In this document: positions 31,029-39,587 of the stretch, in pieces
Layout: every line of letters begins with the position of its first letter
Position numbering within the stretch: the first letter of the stretch is position 1
Source of the DNA: Candidatus Woesearchaeota archaeon
GTDB lineage: Archaea; Nanobdellota; Nanobdellia; Woesearchaeales; GCA-2687795
DNA: 40,706 nt
Assembly (NCBI GenBank): GCA_002687795.1
Contig: NZBG01000032.1
Location: 1-40,706, forward strand
Direction of reading: 5' to 3'
The notes under the pieces: generated by a model
What the model was told of the DNA's origin: nothing
What the model saw: the letters and a program-made list of their open reading frames with translations, nothing else
The model's database searches: none
Position numbers and translations under genes: made by a program

Positions 31029-32684
31029 TTATTTCTTCACAGCTTCAAACAACTCGCTCAGATTAATCTCTAGCCCTACAACAGGCACTTCAATTCCAAA
31101 GTTCTCCAGAACCTTTGGATTTATCTCTCCAATGTATGCAACCTTTTTACCCTTAACAATAACCCTTCCAACCCTGCCATTTATGAAAGAGCTATGCTTT
31201 GTATCCTCAATTGTGTATGTAACCCCAAACGCTCTTGTTAAGCCATCCAACACCTTTTTTATCTCTGTGAAATCCGCCTCTGCATGCGCGCTTATAACAC
31301 CAAGCCTTTCATAATCAGTTACTTTATCCTCTTTTCTTACTGTCACAGTCCCCTGCTCAAAGATTTTCTGAGGGTATTCAACATGCTTATTCTTTGACAG
31401 GAAATCCATAAGAACAGGCAGGAGCCATGTCCTTACCACTGAATATGTCTTGGAAACATACTTGCTTATCTCAACTGTGCCAAAGTCCTCGCAGTTCATC
31501 TTTTTGTATAGAAGCTCCTTGTTGGAGAGCATAGGGCTCATTACCTCCTGACAGCCATAACCAACAATAAGCTCTCTTGCCTTATCAACGAATTCCACCA
31601 TTGGCAATGTTTCACCGATAGTATAGCTTTCCAGGGGAAGCTCTTCAATCTTGTTATAGTCATACATGATTCCTATATCTTCAATAACATCAAACTGGTG
31701 GAGAATATCTTTTCTGTAATGAGGAATCTGCACAACGCCTTTACTATAATCATACCTTGCTCTTTCTATAAGATTCTTTATCTCAGGATCCTTCAGATCA
31801 AGGCCGAGCAGTTCCTTGATTTTATCCTTATTTAGTTTTATTTTATCATTAAACAAGAATGGTGTTACTATTTTTTTGTCTGGGTACTTTATATCAACGC
31901 TGTATATCTTAAAGCTTCTCTCAAGCAATGCCTGGGAAAATATGTTTGTTGCCAGGAGTATTGCATCCTGGTCATCACCGGTTACCTCAAAGAAGAGCTC
32001 TTCATCTCCCACTTCAATTTTTCCTGAAAAGTTAGAGTTAATTATAGGCGGGAAGCTCAGCACCTCATCCTTGTCGTCAACAAGTATAGGATATTTGTCA
32101 AAGCCTTTCAATATCCTGGCATATTCTATGCCTTTAGGATGCTGCTCAAGTATTTGGTTAAGGTCCAGTTCCTTATTAAATTCCAGGGGAACAAACTTGA
32201 TGGATTCAGGGTTGACAGCCTTGTAATGGACAGGGAACTTTATCCTTTTATATGAATAAAGGCCAATTGAAACCTTCTTTCTTTTTCTGCCATAGTTCTC
32301 GCAGAGCTTTTCCTGCAGCTGTATCATCTGCATCAACAGCTTTTCATTAATCATCTGATCCTTTGCAACAAAGGCTGCGATATACGGTCTTATCTTCTTA
32401 ACTGATTTGTCAACGATGACCTTGTAATCTGCCTTGTTTAGCTTTAGGTTAGGTATACCCTTATCCAGATTAAGAACCCCTTTAAGCAACCTTGCAACTC
32501 CCTCAACACTCCAAAGATAAGGAAGGTTAGTGTCGCCAAAATCCGCCTTAACCTCATCAGACTCTTTATCATAACCATCAAACTCTGCCTTGCAATAGAA
32601 TAAAAGCTCTTTCAGCTCATCAATGCTTAATCTTTTTCCAATAAGCTCCTGTAAATCATTTAATGAAAAGGTTATTGTTGGCAT
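31029..32684 (-). CDS. pheT: Phenylalanyl-tRNA synthetase beta subunit
   Basis: The 551-aa protein is the archaeal/eukaryotic-type PheT. It begins MPTITFSLNDLQELIGKRLSIDEL (B1) and then FPPIINSNFSGKIEVGDEELFFEVTGDD within B3/B4. It continues with B5 (LNKDKIKELLGLDL) and HQFDVIEDIGIMYDYNKIE. The catalytic-like B6/B7 domains end VGRVIVKGKKVAYIGEINPKVLENFGIEVPVVGLEINL. It pairs with PheS to charge tRNA-Phe, but pheS is not in the window. The length is normal. Confidence 0.96.
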   Translation of the reverse strand: MPTITFSLNDLQELIGKRLSIDELKELLFYCKAEFDGYDKESDEVKADFGDTNLPYLWSVEGVARLLKGVLNLDKGIPNLKLNKADYKVIVDKSVKKIRPYIAAFVAKDQMINEKLLMQMIQLQEKLCENYGRKRKKVSIGLYSYKRIKFPVHYKAVNPESIKFVPLEFNKELDLNQILEQHPKGIEYARILKGFDKYPILVDDKDEVLSFPPIINSNFSGKIEVGDEELFFEVTGDDQDAILLATNIFSQALLERSFKIYSVDIKYPDKKIVTPFLFNDKIKLNKDKIKELLGLDLKDPEIKNLIERARYDYSKGVVQIPHYRKDILHQFDVIEDIGIMYDYNKIEELPLESYTIGETLPMVEFVDKARELIVGYGCQEVMSPMLSNKELLYKKMNCEDFGTVEISKYVSKTYSVVRTWLLPVLMDFLSKNKHVEYPQKIFEQGTVTVRKEDKVTDYERLGVISAHAEADFTEIKKVLDGLTRAFGVTYTIEDTKHSSFINGRVGRVIVKGKKVAYIGEINPKVLENFGIEVPVVGLEINLSELFEAVKK

Positions 32685-32739
32685 TTTGTGATTATCAGCT
32701 ATTTAGAATATAAATTATTTATGTTTATAAAGGTTTAGT

Positions 32740-33837
32740 TTACCCTGTATCATACCTCAATATAGCAGCAACCTTGCCCATGTCCCTTAACTGGGCACCT
32801 TCCCTTGTTTCTGTTGAGATGATCTTGACTTCAGAGCCAACCTGCTTTGCCTCTTCCTCAAGCTTGTCTATCTCTTTATCATCTAAATCTTCTGATAGTA
32901 ACAGGGTTTCAACAGCACCGTTCTTAAGGCTCTTCGCTACCTCTTTCTCCCCGTAAGAGACCATGCCAGGCTTTTTGGATAAAAGTTCAAAGAACTTGGA
33001 CATTATATCCTTTTCAGCCATAACTTCTTCCTTGGCCAGCACATCTTTTGATTTATCTAACAATTCCTGCAATCCAAACTCTCCTGTATAAGATATATCT
33101 TTAATTGCAATAATCTTTTTCTTTAGCTCTGTTGTGATAAAGTCCCCATCAATAAGGTCATGCTTTGAAGGACCGGGACCGCCCATAATAATGCCCTTCA
33201 ACTCCTTTTTGCCAAGGAACTCATTCTTCATATGATCTGCTACTTTTTTGTAATGGTCTTTTATGGCGCCTTCCCTTATTCTTGCATACCTGGCAGCGCT
33301 TTGTCCTCCAGCTTTTATTTTCCCAGGCACCTGGGAATGCGATTTCAGGACAGGCACAATAGTCTTTCCTTTCAGATAAGCAATGTTAGCATCCCTCCTG
33401 TCAACTATAACCAAGGCATAAATCTCTTTAACCTCCATCATATCCCTTAAAAGATCAAGAACGAATTCTTTATCGCACCTGTATATTCTTGTTTTCAATG
33501 GCACTGGAGGCTCAATGCTCCATACCTTCAAGTCCTGCTGCCCTTCCTTTGATGCAATATTACCTGAGAAGGCTGCCAACCCATTCTCTGGTGTTCTCTT
33601 GAACAGCCTTAGATGCTGTATCATCCTCTCAAGGGCATCTACCACATTCTTTCTTGTGGAAGCTGATTTTATGTTTGAAGCTGTGCCCTGCTCCTGGGAA
33701 AGATGGTTGATTACCTTGTTAATATCATAACCTTTGGGGATATAAACACTAACCAGTTCTGTATGGCGGCCCCTATGTAATTCCAGTTCCTTAACGAACT
33801 TCTTCAGTTTATGCTTTTGTACTGTTGTTAGTGTCAT
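32740..33837 (-). CDS. prf1: Peptide chain release factor aRF1, without zinc minidomain
   Basis: The 365-aa protein reads all three stop codons and releases the peptide. Stop-recognition motifs are intact: ASNIKSASTRKNV (NIKS) and YRCDKEF (YxCxxxF). The catalytic GGQ is in IKAGGQSAARYARIREG. Archaeal aRF1 is usually about 410-415 aa. The missing ~50 residues correspond to the C-terminal zinc-ribbon insert, which falls between GAVETLLLSEDLDD and DKLEEEAKQVGSEVKIISTETREGAQL. Domain 3 is otherwise present. It is followed by pheT in the same direction. Confidence 0.95.
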   Translation of the reverse strand: MTLTTVQKHKLKKFVKELELHRGRHTELVSVYIPKGYDINKVINHLSQEQGTASNIKSASTRKNVVDALERMIQHLRLFKRTPENGLAAFSGNIASKEGQQDLKVWSIEPPVPLKTRIYRCDKEFVLDLLRDMMEVKEIYALVIVDRRDANIAYLKGKTIVPVLKSHSQVPGKIKAGGQSAARYARIREGAIKDHYKKVADHMKNEFLGKKELKGIIMGGPGPSKHDLIDGDFITTELKKKIIAIKDISYTGEFGLQELLDKSKDVLAKEEVMAEKDIMSKFFELLSKKPGMVSYGEKEVAKSLKNGAVETLLLSEDLDDKEIDKLEEEAKQVGSEVKIISTETREGAQLRDMGKVAAILRYDTG

Positions 33838-33897
33838 ATTATTGCTATAAGAAGGGCTTATTTAATAAATTTACTTAGAATCACAAAAGAATAAATG

Positions 33898-34050
33898 CTA
33901 TCCGCTCCACTTGCCCCTGCTTACCCCAAGGATGCTTTTGCAGTGGGGACAGGAATACATGATTTCCTGCTTGATAAACCCTGCTCCTTTCTTTTCAAGC
34001 TCAATATCATCGAGAGTTACTTCACCTTTACAGAAGGGACATTTTGCCAT
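33898..34050 (-). CDS. Zinc-ribbon miniprotein, 50 aa
   Basis: This gene is below the ORF-track cutoff. The ATG is at 34048-34050 and the TAG at 33898-33900. It reads MAKCPFCKGEVTLDDIELEKKG..., then IMYSCPHCKSILGVSRGKW. CPFC and CPHC give a classic four-cysteine zinc ribbon. It lies about 60 bp upstream of aRF1 on the same strand, possibly co-transcribed. Such ribbons often bind nucleic acid or other proteins. It is not known whether it compensates for the zinc insert missing from aRF1. Confidence 0.8.
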   Translation of the reverse strand: MAKCPFCKGEVTLDDIELEKKGAGFIKQEIMYSCPHCKSILGVSRGKWSG

Positions 34051-34084
34051 AAAACTGTATAAATCATGGATTGTATATAAAGCT

Positions 34085-34861
34085 TTATTTTTTGGTTACA
34101 AAATAATTAGATAATATAATTAAAACGCCCCCTAAGATTACATTTAAGCCAATGGATTGGGAGAATATGATTGCTGCTAAAACGGTTGCGCTTACTGGCT
34201 CTAATAATAACAGGATGCCTGCAACAGAAGCATGAATATGCTTAACGCCTTTGTAGAAGAGGGAATGAGGGATAACGCCTGAGATTAATGCAAAAAGAGC
34301 AAAGTATATCCAATAATGTGATGGGAATCCTAAAGATAATCTTACAATACTTTGGTCTTTGATAAAATAATTTAAAACGGGCCATAGCAATAATAACCAT
34401 GCTAATGAAAATGCTGCAAACCCAAATGTTGTTGTGATATAATGCTGCTTATTCAGCCCGCTTTTCCTGCCCCAGATTACCCAGAGAGAGATAAATATGC
34501 CTGCAATCAATGCTGAGATTATTCCTTCTAAAGGACCAGCAGATTTTATGTCCCATGGTTTAAGCAGACAAAGTAAACCAATGACTGCAATGGCAACAGA
34601 TAAGATTTTTCTTGATGTTATATGTTCTTTTAGCAATATCTTCCCAAAAAATACAGTCCAAATAGGCTGGCTGTATAATAAGAAAGATACAATTGCAACC
34701 GGAACACCCAGAACAATCCCTATATATTGAGTTAAAACTGCAATGGCTCCGATCAGCCCATAAATTATAAAGAAGAATAGCATTTTCTTCTTTATCATGT
34801 ATTTGGGCTTAATCAGAATAAAGAGGAAGATAATTAAGGCAATAAAAAATAACCTGACCAC
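34085..34861 (-). CDS. EamA/DMT-family transporter; true start probably upstream
   Basis: From the first GTG (34861) it has 258 aa and nine spans, with EamA signatures (GVPVAIVSFLLYSQPIWTVFFGKILLKEHI; SVAGILLLLEPVSATVLAAIIFSQSIGLNVILGG). The first span of the fold is missing. The frame is open further upstream and encodes exactly such a span (LSVIIAAILYGIITSGGQFF, then SDLGLSAYEISVVR). No ATG/GTG/TTG occurs there, but an ATA at 34958-34960 could start it (292 aa). Either a non-standard start or an ATG-to-ATA change is possible. The gene follows tRNA-Cys by about 20 bp. Confidence 0.85.
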   Translation of the reverse strand: MVRLFFIALIIFLFILIKPKYMIKKKMLFFFIIYGLIGAIAVLTQYIGIVLGVPVAIVSFLLYSQPIWTVFFGKILLKEHITSRKILSVAIAVIGLLCLLKPWDIKSAGPLEGIISALIAGIFISLWVIWGRKSGLNKQHYITTTFGFAAFSLAWLLLLWPVLNYFIKDQSIVRLSLGFPSHYWIYFALFALISGVIPHSLFYKGVKHIHASVAGILLLLEPVSATVLAAIIFSQSIGLNVILGGVLIILSNYFVTKK

Positions 34862-34979
34862 AGAAATTTCATAAGCAGATAAGCCTAAATCTGAGAAAAA
34901 CTGCCCCCCGGATGTTATGATTCCATATAATATTGCTGCAATTATTACAGATAGATTTATGTTTTAAATAAGAAAAAAA

Positions 34980-35052
34980 AGCGAAGGGGGAGACTCGAAC
35001 TCCCGAAAAGTCGCTCTGCAGGCGACCGCCGTAGCCGCTGGGCCACCTTCGC
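34980..35052 (-). tRNA. tRNA-Cys(GCA)
   Basis: The 73-nt molecule has acceptor GCGAAGG/CCTTCGC, D arm GCC..GGC, anticodon stem GTCGC/GCGAC with loop CTGCAGA (anticodon GCA), and T arm GGGAG-TTCGAGT-CTCCC. Discriminator U73 fits cysteine. No intron and no encoded CCA. A T-rich run follows, and a TATA-like ATTTATTAAA lies about 25-35 nt upstream. Confidence 0.95.
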
Positions 35053-35077
35053 AAGTATATAGCTAGAATTCTCCGGA

Positions 35078-35173
35078 TTTAATAAATGTTACTGTAAATC
35101 AGAAAGTTTAGATAATTTAATAAATGTAATCCTCTAAACTTAGTTAATGCGGGAAGGAACCTTTATATATAAA
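35078..35173 (+). promoter_or_regulatory. Shared upstream region of tRNA-Cys and the RecA-like gene
   Basis: A 12-bp direct repeat TTTAATAAATGT occurs at 35078-35089 and 35116-35127. Read on the minus strand the first copy is a good TATA for tRNA-Cys. An inverted repeat AAGTTTAG/CTAAACTT (35104-35111, 35134-35141) lies between. TTTATATATAAA at 35162-35173 is the TATA of the + strand gene (ATG 35197). An operator function for the repeats is a guess. Confidence 0.4.
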
Positions 35174-35196
35174 TCAGCCCAATATATTATCATAAT

Positions 35197-35768
35197 ATGG
35201 CAGGCTCTAAACTTAAGGTGGATGAGACACTTAAAAAGAATCTAAAGTATTTAAAGGAATATGTAGCTTTAGCAACAGTAAAGGCTAAGGATTACCAGAA
35301 AACAAACATAGAGATTATCAGGCATTTAATAGATACTGATAATATCCCAGGTGTCTATGTTACATTAAACAAGCCCTTCAAAACTATGCAAAGGCTGCTT
35401 AAAGAGAAAAAGATTGATACAAGAATGATTATCTTTATTGACGCTGTTTCTAAAGGCGCTGATGGAAACATAAAAAAGACAAAAGACTGCCTGTTTATCG
35501 GCTCACCTGAAAACCTGAGCGATATCGCTGTTGCAATGGACCAGGCTGTGATGGCAATTCAATCAGAAAAAAATTCCTATTCTTTGATTCATTAAACACA
35601 TTATTATTGTATAATAAAGCAACAACAGTCGCTAAATTTATCCATTTCCTCGCAAGCAAGATGAGGACCTGGAAGGTAAAGGGTATAATAGTTTCACTGC
35701 ATAAAGATAAGGATAAGGAATTAATAGATGAATTGTCACAGTTCTGCGATGTCATAATGGATATATAA
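35197..35768 (+). CDS. RecA-like/DUF835-type protein split by a -1 frameshift at A7
   Basis: The first frame (35197-35595) gives KTNIEIIRHLIDTDNIPGVYVTLNKPFKTM, RMIIFIDAVSKGADG and SPENLSDIAVAMDQAVMAI, then fails after SEKN. The -1 frame continues exactly where expected with FLFFDSLNTLLLYNKATTV, AKFIHFLASKMRTWKVKGII and ends CDVIMDI. Joined, about 190 aa resemble the RecA/KaiC-like core (strand-loop-helix with FDSLNTLL as Walker-B-like strand) without a Walker A motif, i.e. a DUF835-like signalling module. The junction is A-AAA-AAT, a classic -1 slippery heptamer. One extra A would also restore the frame. It lies beside a membrane protein and the Tad-like operon, so a role near that machine is possible. 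Confidence 0.75.
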
Positions 35769-35801
35769 AATTTATTACAGTTTAAAAAAGAGGTGAAGAG
35801 G

Positions 35802-36278
35802 ATGAAAAACTTAGGTTATCTGGCTGCTTTAGTTGCTATTGCCCTTGGATTGATGGCAATATTCAAGATTGTTGTTAACCTTGAGATTGCTATTGGGTTT
35901 GTAACAATTTCTTTTGGTATTTTGGCGATTATATGGACATCAATGGCTCTCAAAAGCCTTTCACCAGGCTCTTCACTAAAGAAGCATACTGCTACATTTC
36001 TGGTCTGCTTGATATTTATTCTCATGTTCTCCATATGGCACACTATGGAGAAATTGTTTGAATGGAGAAAGAGTGTTGTTGAGGTAATGCTTTATCCTGG
36101 CTATTTCTTTATAACTGCCGCTTTCCTTATCTTTGTGTTTGCCGCCTACCAGATTCTCGTAATGGGCAAGGAGTTTGGCTTTAGCGCAGAAGCATCAAAA
36201 ATCAAAAATGTAATTAAAGAAAAGAAAAAGAACAACAAACATAAACCAGGCTTAAAAGCTAAACAATCCGCTAAGTAA
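35802..36278 (+). CDS. Four-span membrane protein, unknown function
   Basis: The protein has 158 aa from the ATG at 35802, which has GAGGTG 6 nt upstream; the GTG at 35793 used by the track lies inside that ribosome site. Four spans (YLAALVAIALGLMAIFKIVV; IAIGFVTISFGILAIIWTSM; TATFLVCLIFILMFSIW; YFFITAAFLIFVFAAYQIL) are followed by a lysine-rich tail. It follows the frameshifted RecA-like gene in the same direction and overlaps the convergent T2SSF gene by 27 bp at the 3' end. No family is recognised; location suggests a link to the membrane secretion machine. Confidence 0.7.
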   Translation: MKNLGYLAALVAIALGLMAIFKIVVNLEIAIGFVTISFGILAIIWTSMALKSLSPGSSLKKHTATFLVCLIFILMFSIWHTMEKLFEWRKSVVEVMLYPGYFFITAAFLIFVFAAYQILVMGKEFGFSAEASKIKNVIKEKKKNNKHKPGLKAKQSAK

Positions 36279-37058
36279 ATTTCTTACAAGAAACCTTACT
36301 ACCAAAAAGACAGCCATGGAAAATAAGGCAAGAGCCGGTATAAATTTAATGCCCTGTTTCTCTTTCCCTTTTGATATCAGGCCGATAACCAGAGAGCCCA
36401 ACACTGATGTGGTTAAGAGCACTGTTACGGAAAACTTGATAATGAAATCTATTGAAATCTTTATCTCTGAGAAACTAATAGGCATGGCAGCTGCAGCTCC
36501 TGCCCCCTGAGGAAGACTCAGCATACCCATGTTCTTTGTTAAAACCTCAACCAGGAATGTAGAAAGGCCAAATAACATAGGAGCGCCAAAACCTACAGCA
36601 ACAAAAATAAATATTACATACATCATAACATTAGCTCTTATCTTGTCATCAATAAGCCTTTGCTGCCTTAAGTTCTTAGCGGTCTGCTCCAATAAGGCTG
36701 CCAGCTGGCCGCCTGACCTTAACCCGGAGTTAATCAAAAGAACAGTTTTTTCAAGCTTCTCAGACTTAAGTCTGGAGCACATGCCCAGCAAAGCCTCATC
36801 AATATCCTTGCCCATTGTTATTTCCTTGCCAACAAGGTTGATTTCTTCCTGGAAAGGGCCAAACTCCGGCCTTGCTGATAACAATAAAGCCTTATCAGTG
36901 GTTAGGCCTGCCTTTAGGTTAGAGGCCATTAACTGCAATGCATCAGGCAGGATGTCCTCAACAAATTTTGCTTTTGCATCTATTCCCAGCACAAGGAAGA
37001 TGTAAACAAGGAATTCAATCAGCAGAAATGAAATTATAAAGGTTAGAACCAATGGCAA
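36252..37058 (-). CDS. T2SSF (TadC-like) pilus platform protein, main part
   Basis: The 268-aa piece has a first span (TFIISFLLIEFLVYIFLVLGI), then the T2SSF cytoplasmic domain (FVEDILPDALQLMASNLKAGLTTDKALLLSARPEFGPFQEEINLVGKEI; KTVLLINSGLRSGGQLAALLEQTAKNLRQQ) and three C-terminal spans. It is annotated here from TTG 37058, but the natural N-terminus (56 aa) is encoded directly upstream in the same frame, separated by one TGA (37059-37061). It forms the membrane base of a Tad/type IV-like pilus with its partner at 37231 and the ATPase at 38133. Confidence 0.85.
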   Translation of the reverse strand: MPLVLTFIISFLLIEFLVYIFLVLGIDAKAKFVEDILPDALQLMASNLKAGLTTDKALLLSARPEFGPFQEEINLVGKEITMGKDIDEALLGMCSRLKSEKLEKTVLLINSGLRSGGQLAALLEQTAKNLRQQRLIDDKIRANVMMYVIFIFVAVGFGAPMLFGLSTFLVEVLTKNMGMLSLPQGAGAAAAMPISFSEIKISIDFIIKFSVTVLLTTSVLGSLVIGLISKGKEKQGIKFIPALALFSMAVFLVVRFLVRNLLSGLFSF

Positions 37059-37229
37059 TCAGATTATGTTAGAAATAAACAGTGATACAGCCAAAGATAA
37101 CCCAAGCCAAAAGAATAATACAAACCCCATAAACTTGGATGGATTTATCTTAACATTTGAATATGTAAGGAGCTTTCTATAGCTTTCTTTTATCTTCTTT
37201 GGGTAAAGTAATGCTAGGCCTCTATACAT
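37059..37229 (-). CDS. N-terminal part of the TadC-like gene, ending at in-frame TGA
   Basis: The ATG at 37229 is 1 nt after the TAA of the upstream T2SSF gene, so translation here is clearly intended. The 56 residues (MYRGLALLYPKKIKESYRKL, a membrane span FVLFFWLGLSLAVSLFI) match the usual N-terminus of TadC-type proteins. They are followed by TGA and then, without a base skipped, by TTG and the rest of the protein. A nonsense change, readthrough or stop-start reinitiation (TGATTG) can each explain it. Confidence 0.75.
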   Translation of the reverse strand: MYRGLALLYPKKIKESYRKLLTYSNVKINPSKFMGFVLFFWLGLSLAVSLFISNII

Positions 37230-37230
37230 T

Positions 37231-38118
37231 TTAACTCAGCAAATTCGGTCTTTTTGATTTTATCATACCTAAAAACATAATCTGGAAAAAAACCACAAAC
37301 CCATATAATCCCCAAAAGGCAAATTTTGTGGCTGACTCTGATAATGCAATAAAAGAGCTTATTATAATAAGGAATGTTATGCCAAGAGCAGGGATAATCA
37401 CCACAACCAGCATATAAAACATCGCCAGGGGATTTAGCTGCGAACCATACTTTTGGATTTGCAATACCTGCTGCTCTGATAAGGAAGAAATTATTTCAGT
37501 TAATACAGAAGACATCTCTGAGCCGGCTTTTAATCCGTTAACCAGTTGCCAGAGAGCCCTCCTGAAGAACAAGGAAGGGTTGACAGCCGCAACCTCCTCA
37601 AGAACTTCTATCTGCGACTTGCCTGCGTTAATTTCCTTTACTGCCCTGGTAAATTCAGCTGATATTTCACCATAATTTTCCTTTGATATATTAACCAGGA
37701 TATCAAAAAAGGCAACGCCTGAATTAAACTGTATCAGGATATTCTGCAGCGCGGGCAGCAGGTTTCTTTCAATGCTTTTTACTCTTTTTCTGGCAAGCAG
37801 CCTTGGGTACATTATCTGCTGCATAAACCCAAAAAACGAGAATATCAGGGAAACAGTAATGGAAAAGAGCAAAAACTTTTCAACATCAGCCAAATATAAA
37901 AGCAGATTAGAAAAGACAGCAATAAAGATAAAGGTTATCAAAGAAGATAGGAAACAGATGGTTATATATTCCCTTGGCTTTTCCTCTATTTTTGCCTGTT
38001 TGAGGCCTATCTCTATAAACGGAAAGAACATAGTAAGATAATCACCTAACCCTAAAAATAGGTGAGACCATTTTCTTAATACCTTCACTGGAAAGATTGA
38101 AAAAGGGAGTTTAAACAT
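37231..38118 (-). CDS. T2SSF (TadB-like) pilus platform protein
   Basis: The 295-aa protein has two spans near 48-100, a cytoplasmic T2SSF domain (SIERNLLPALQNILIQFNSGVAFFDILVNISKENYGEISAEFTRAVKEINAG; RALWQLVNGLKAGSEMSSVLTEIISSLSEQQ) and two to three C-terminal spans. It is partner of the TadC-like protein; the two together form the membrane platform turned by the ATPase. It begins 14 bp after the ATPase stop. Confidence 0.88.
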   Translation of the reverse strand: MFKLPFSIFPVKVLRKWSHLFLGLGDYLTMFFPFIEIGLKQAKIEEKPREYITICFLSSLITFIFIAVFSNLLLYLADVEKFLLFSITVSLIFSFFGFMQQIMYPRLLARKRVKSIERNLLPALQNILIQFNSGVAFFDILVNISKENYGEISAEFTRAVKEINAGKSQIEVLEEVAAVNPSLFFRRALWQLVNGLKAGSEMSSVLTEIISSLSEQQVLQIQKYGSQLNPLAMFYMLVVVIIPALGITFLIIISSFIALSESATKFAFWGLYGFVVFFQIMFLGMIKSKRPNLLS

Positions 38119-38132
38119 TTTAAAAATCTCTG

Positions 38133-39500
38133 TTAAATAACTTTTCCTGGCTTTATATTCTTATTGACAGAGCTTATCAATGATTCCCTGTCCAGAGAAT
38201 AATCGCTGATGATCTTCCCAACAGCATTTATATCTCTTATTTTGTTCTTAACCATATAGTTTAATATATTAGTTTTAGTCTTTAGGTCATTATTAATCTC
38301 TGACTGGCTCATCCCTGTATGCCTGCTCAATTCTTCAAACAGCCTTACTGATTTGCCATGGAAAATTATCTTGTCTGTTGAGGGTTTCCATCTATACAAT
38401 AGGTTTGGCTTAACAGTTGATTTTCCAGATCCCTCTGTTGTGACAAATTCTCCTATTTGATATATCCTTCTGATACTTCTTCTCCTATCCCTGAACATCA
38501 CAACATTGAGGTTCACTGCTTTAAGCAGGTTGGAGGGCACTTCTATTGGCGGATTGACCAGTCTTTGTATTGTCTCATTGATAGAATCTGCATGAACAGT
38601 GGCATACACGCTATGGCCAGTATGCATTGCCTCAAACAAAACTTCTGCCTGCTCCTTTCTTCTCATTTCTCCTAATATTATTCTGTCAGGCCTCATCCTC
38701 AACGAATTAATCAATAAGTCAAGCTCTGTAACAGCTCCCTTGCCTTCATGGTTGGGCTGCCTTGTGACGAGAGGGCACCAATAAAGGAACTTGGGCAGCT
38801 GAAGCTCTCTTGTGTCTTCAATCGAGATTATCCTATGATTAGGGGGGATAAAGGGTATGACAACATTCAAGAAACTGGTTTTTCCGCTGCCTGTGCCCCC
38901 GCTTATTAATATGTTCATTTCATACTGTATCGCAAGCCATACCAAGGCGAATATCTCAGGGTTGGATGTTTTATTTGTTATCAGGTCTGTAACAGTCCAT
39001 GGGTCACGGGCAAATTTTCTTATTGTGATTGTATTTCCCCTATTGGAAATAGGGTAAAGCACAGCATTCGCCCTGTCCCCTGTTACAAGATGGGCATCAA
39101 GCAAAGGGTTCAGGGTTGTTACCTGTTTTCCAACCCTTCTGGCAATCGTGTTGGCATAGTTCTGTATCTGCACTTCGCTGTCAATAGATACATTTGTTTC
39201 AAGCCAGCCATATTTCTTATGGTAAACTCTTATTGGCTCAGATGCTGAGTTAACTATGATTTCTTCCAGAAAGTCATCATTCAGCAGGAACTCTATATTC
39301 CCAAGCCCAACCATCTCATGCAATAGCAATCCAACCAAGAGATTTTTTGTTTTGTCATCTATTTTAGGCAGTTTTTCTTTTAGGAATTGTTCTGCCTTGA
39401 CTCTAAATTTTTCTTTTAAGGAGGCGATTACTTTTGGATCCAGGATCTCTGCTGTGCTTACAGTAACCTCTGTAACAAGCTTATGCCTGATATCATCCAA
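38133..39500 (-). CDS. Tad/type II secretion ATPase (TadA/CpaF-like)
   Basis: The protein has 455 aa from the TTG used by the track. The core is clear: GNIEFLLNDDFLEEIIVNSASEPIRVYHKKYGW, Walker A SGGTGSGKTS, IISIEDTREL, Walker B RPDRIILGEMRRKEQAEVLFEAM and His box ATVHADSINET. The frame is open for 29 more protein-like codons upstream (IDVEIVKEEGKPLQYNIVIP, then KLSKPTVSL) to a TAG at 39588-39590. Beyond it the same frame has ATG MKEIKEKYRIKVDEI (39635), overlapping the upstream gene. The whole looks like one ATPase of about 500 aa broken by an in-frame amber codon. Confidence 0.9.
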   Translation of the reverse strand: MDDIRHKLVTEVTVSTAEILDPKVIASLKEKFRVKAEQFLKEKLPKIDDKTKNLLVGLLLHEMVGLGNIEFLLNDDFLEEIIVNSASEPIRVYHKKYGWLETNVSIDSEVQIQNYANTIARRVGKQVTTLNPLLDAHLVTGDRANAVLYPISNRGNTITIRKFARDPWTVTDLITNKTSNPEIFALVWLAIQYEMNILISGGTGSGKTSFLNVVIPFIPPNHRIISIEDTRELQLPKFLYWCPLVTRQPNHEGKGAVTELDLLINSLRMRPDRIILGEMRRKEQAEVLFEAMHTGHSVYATVHADSINETIQRLVNPPIEVPSNLLKAVNLNVVMFRDRRRSIRRIYQIGEFVTTEGSGKSTVKPNLLYRWKPSTDKIIFHGKSVRLFEELSRHTGMSQSEINNDLKTKTNILNYMVKNKIRDINAVGKIISDYSLDRESLISSVNKNIKPGKVI

Positions 39501-39587
39501 TAACGAAACAGTGGGTTTAGATAGTTTAGGAATAACTATATTATATTGCAGAGGTTTCCCTTCTTCTTTTACTATCTCAACATCAAT

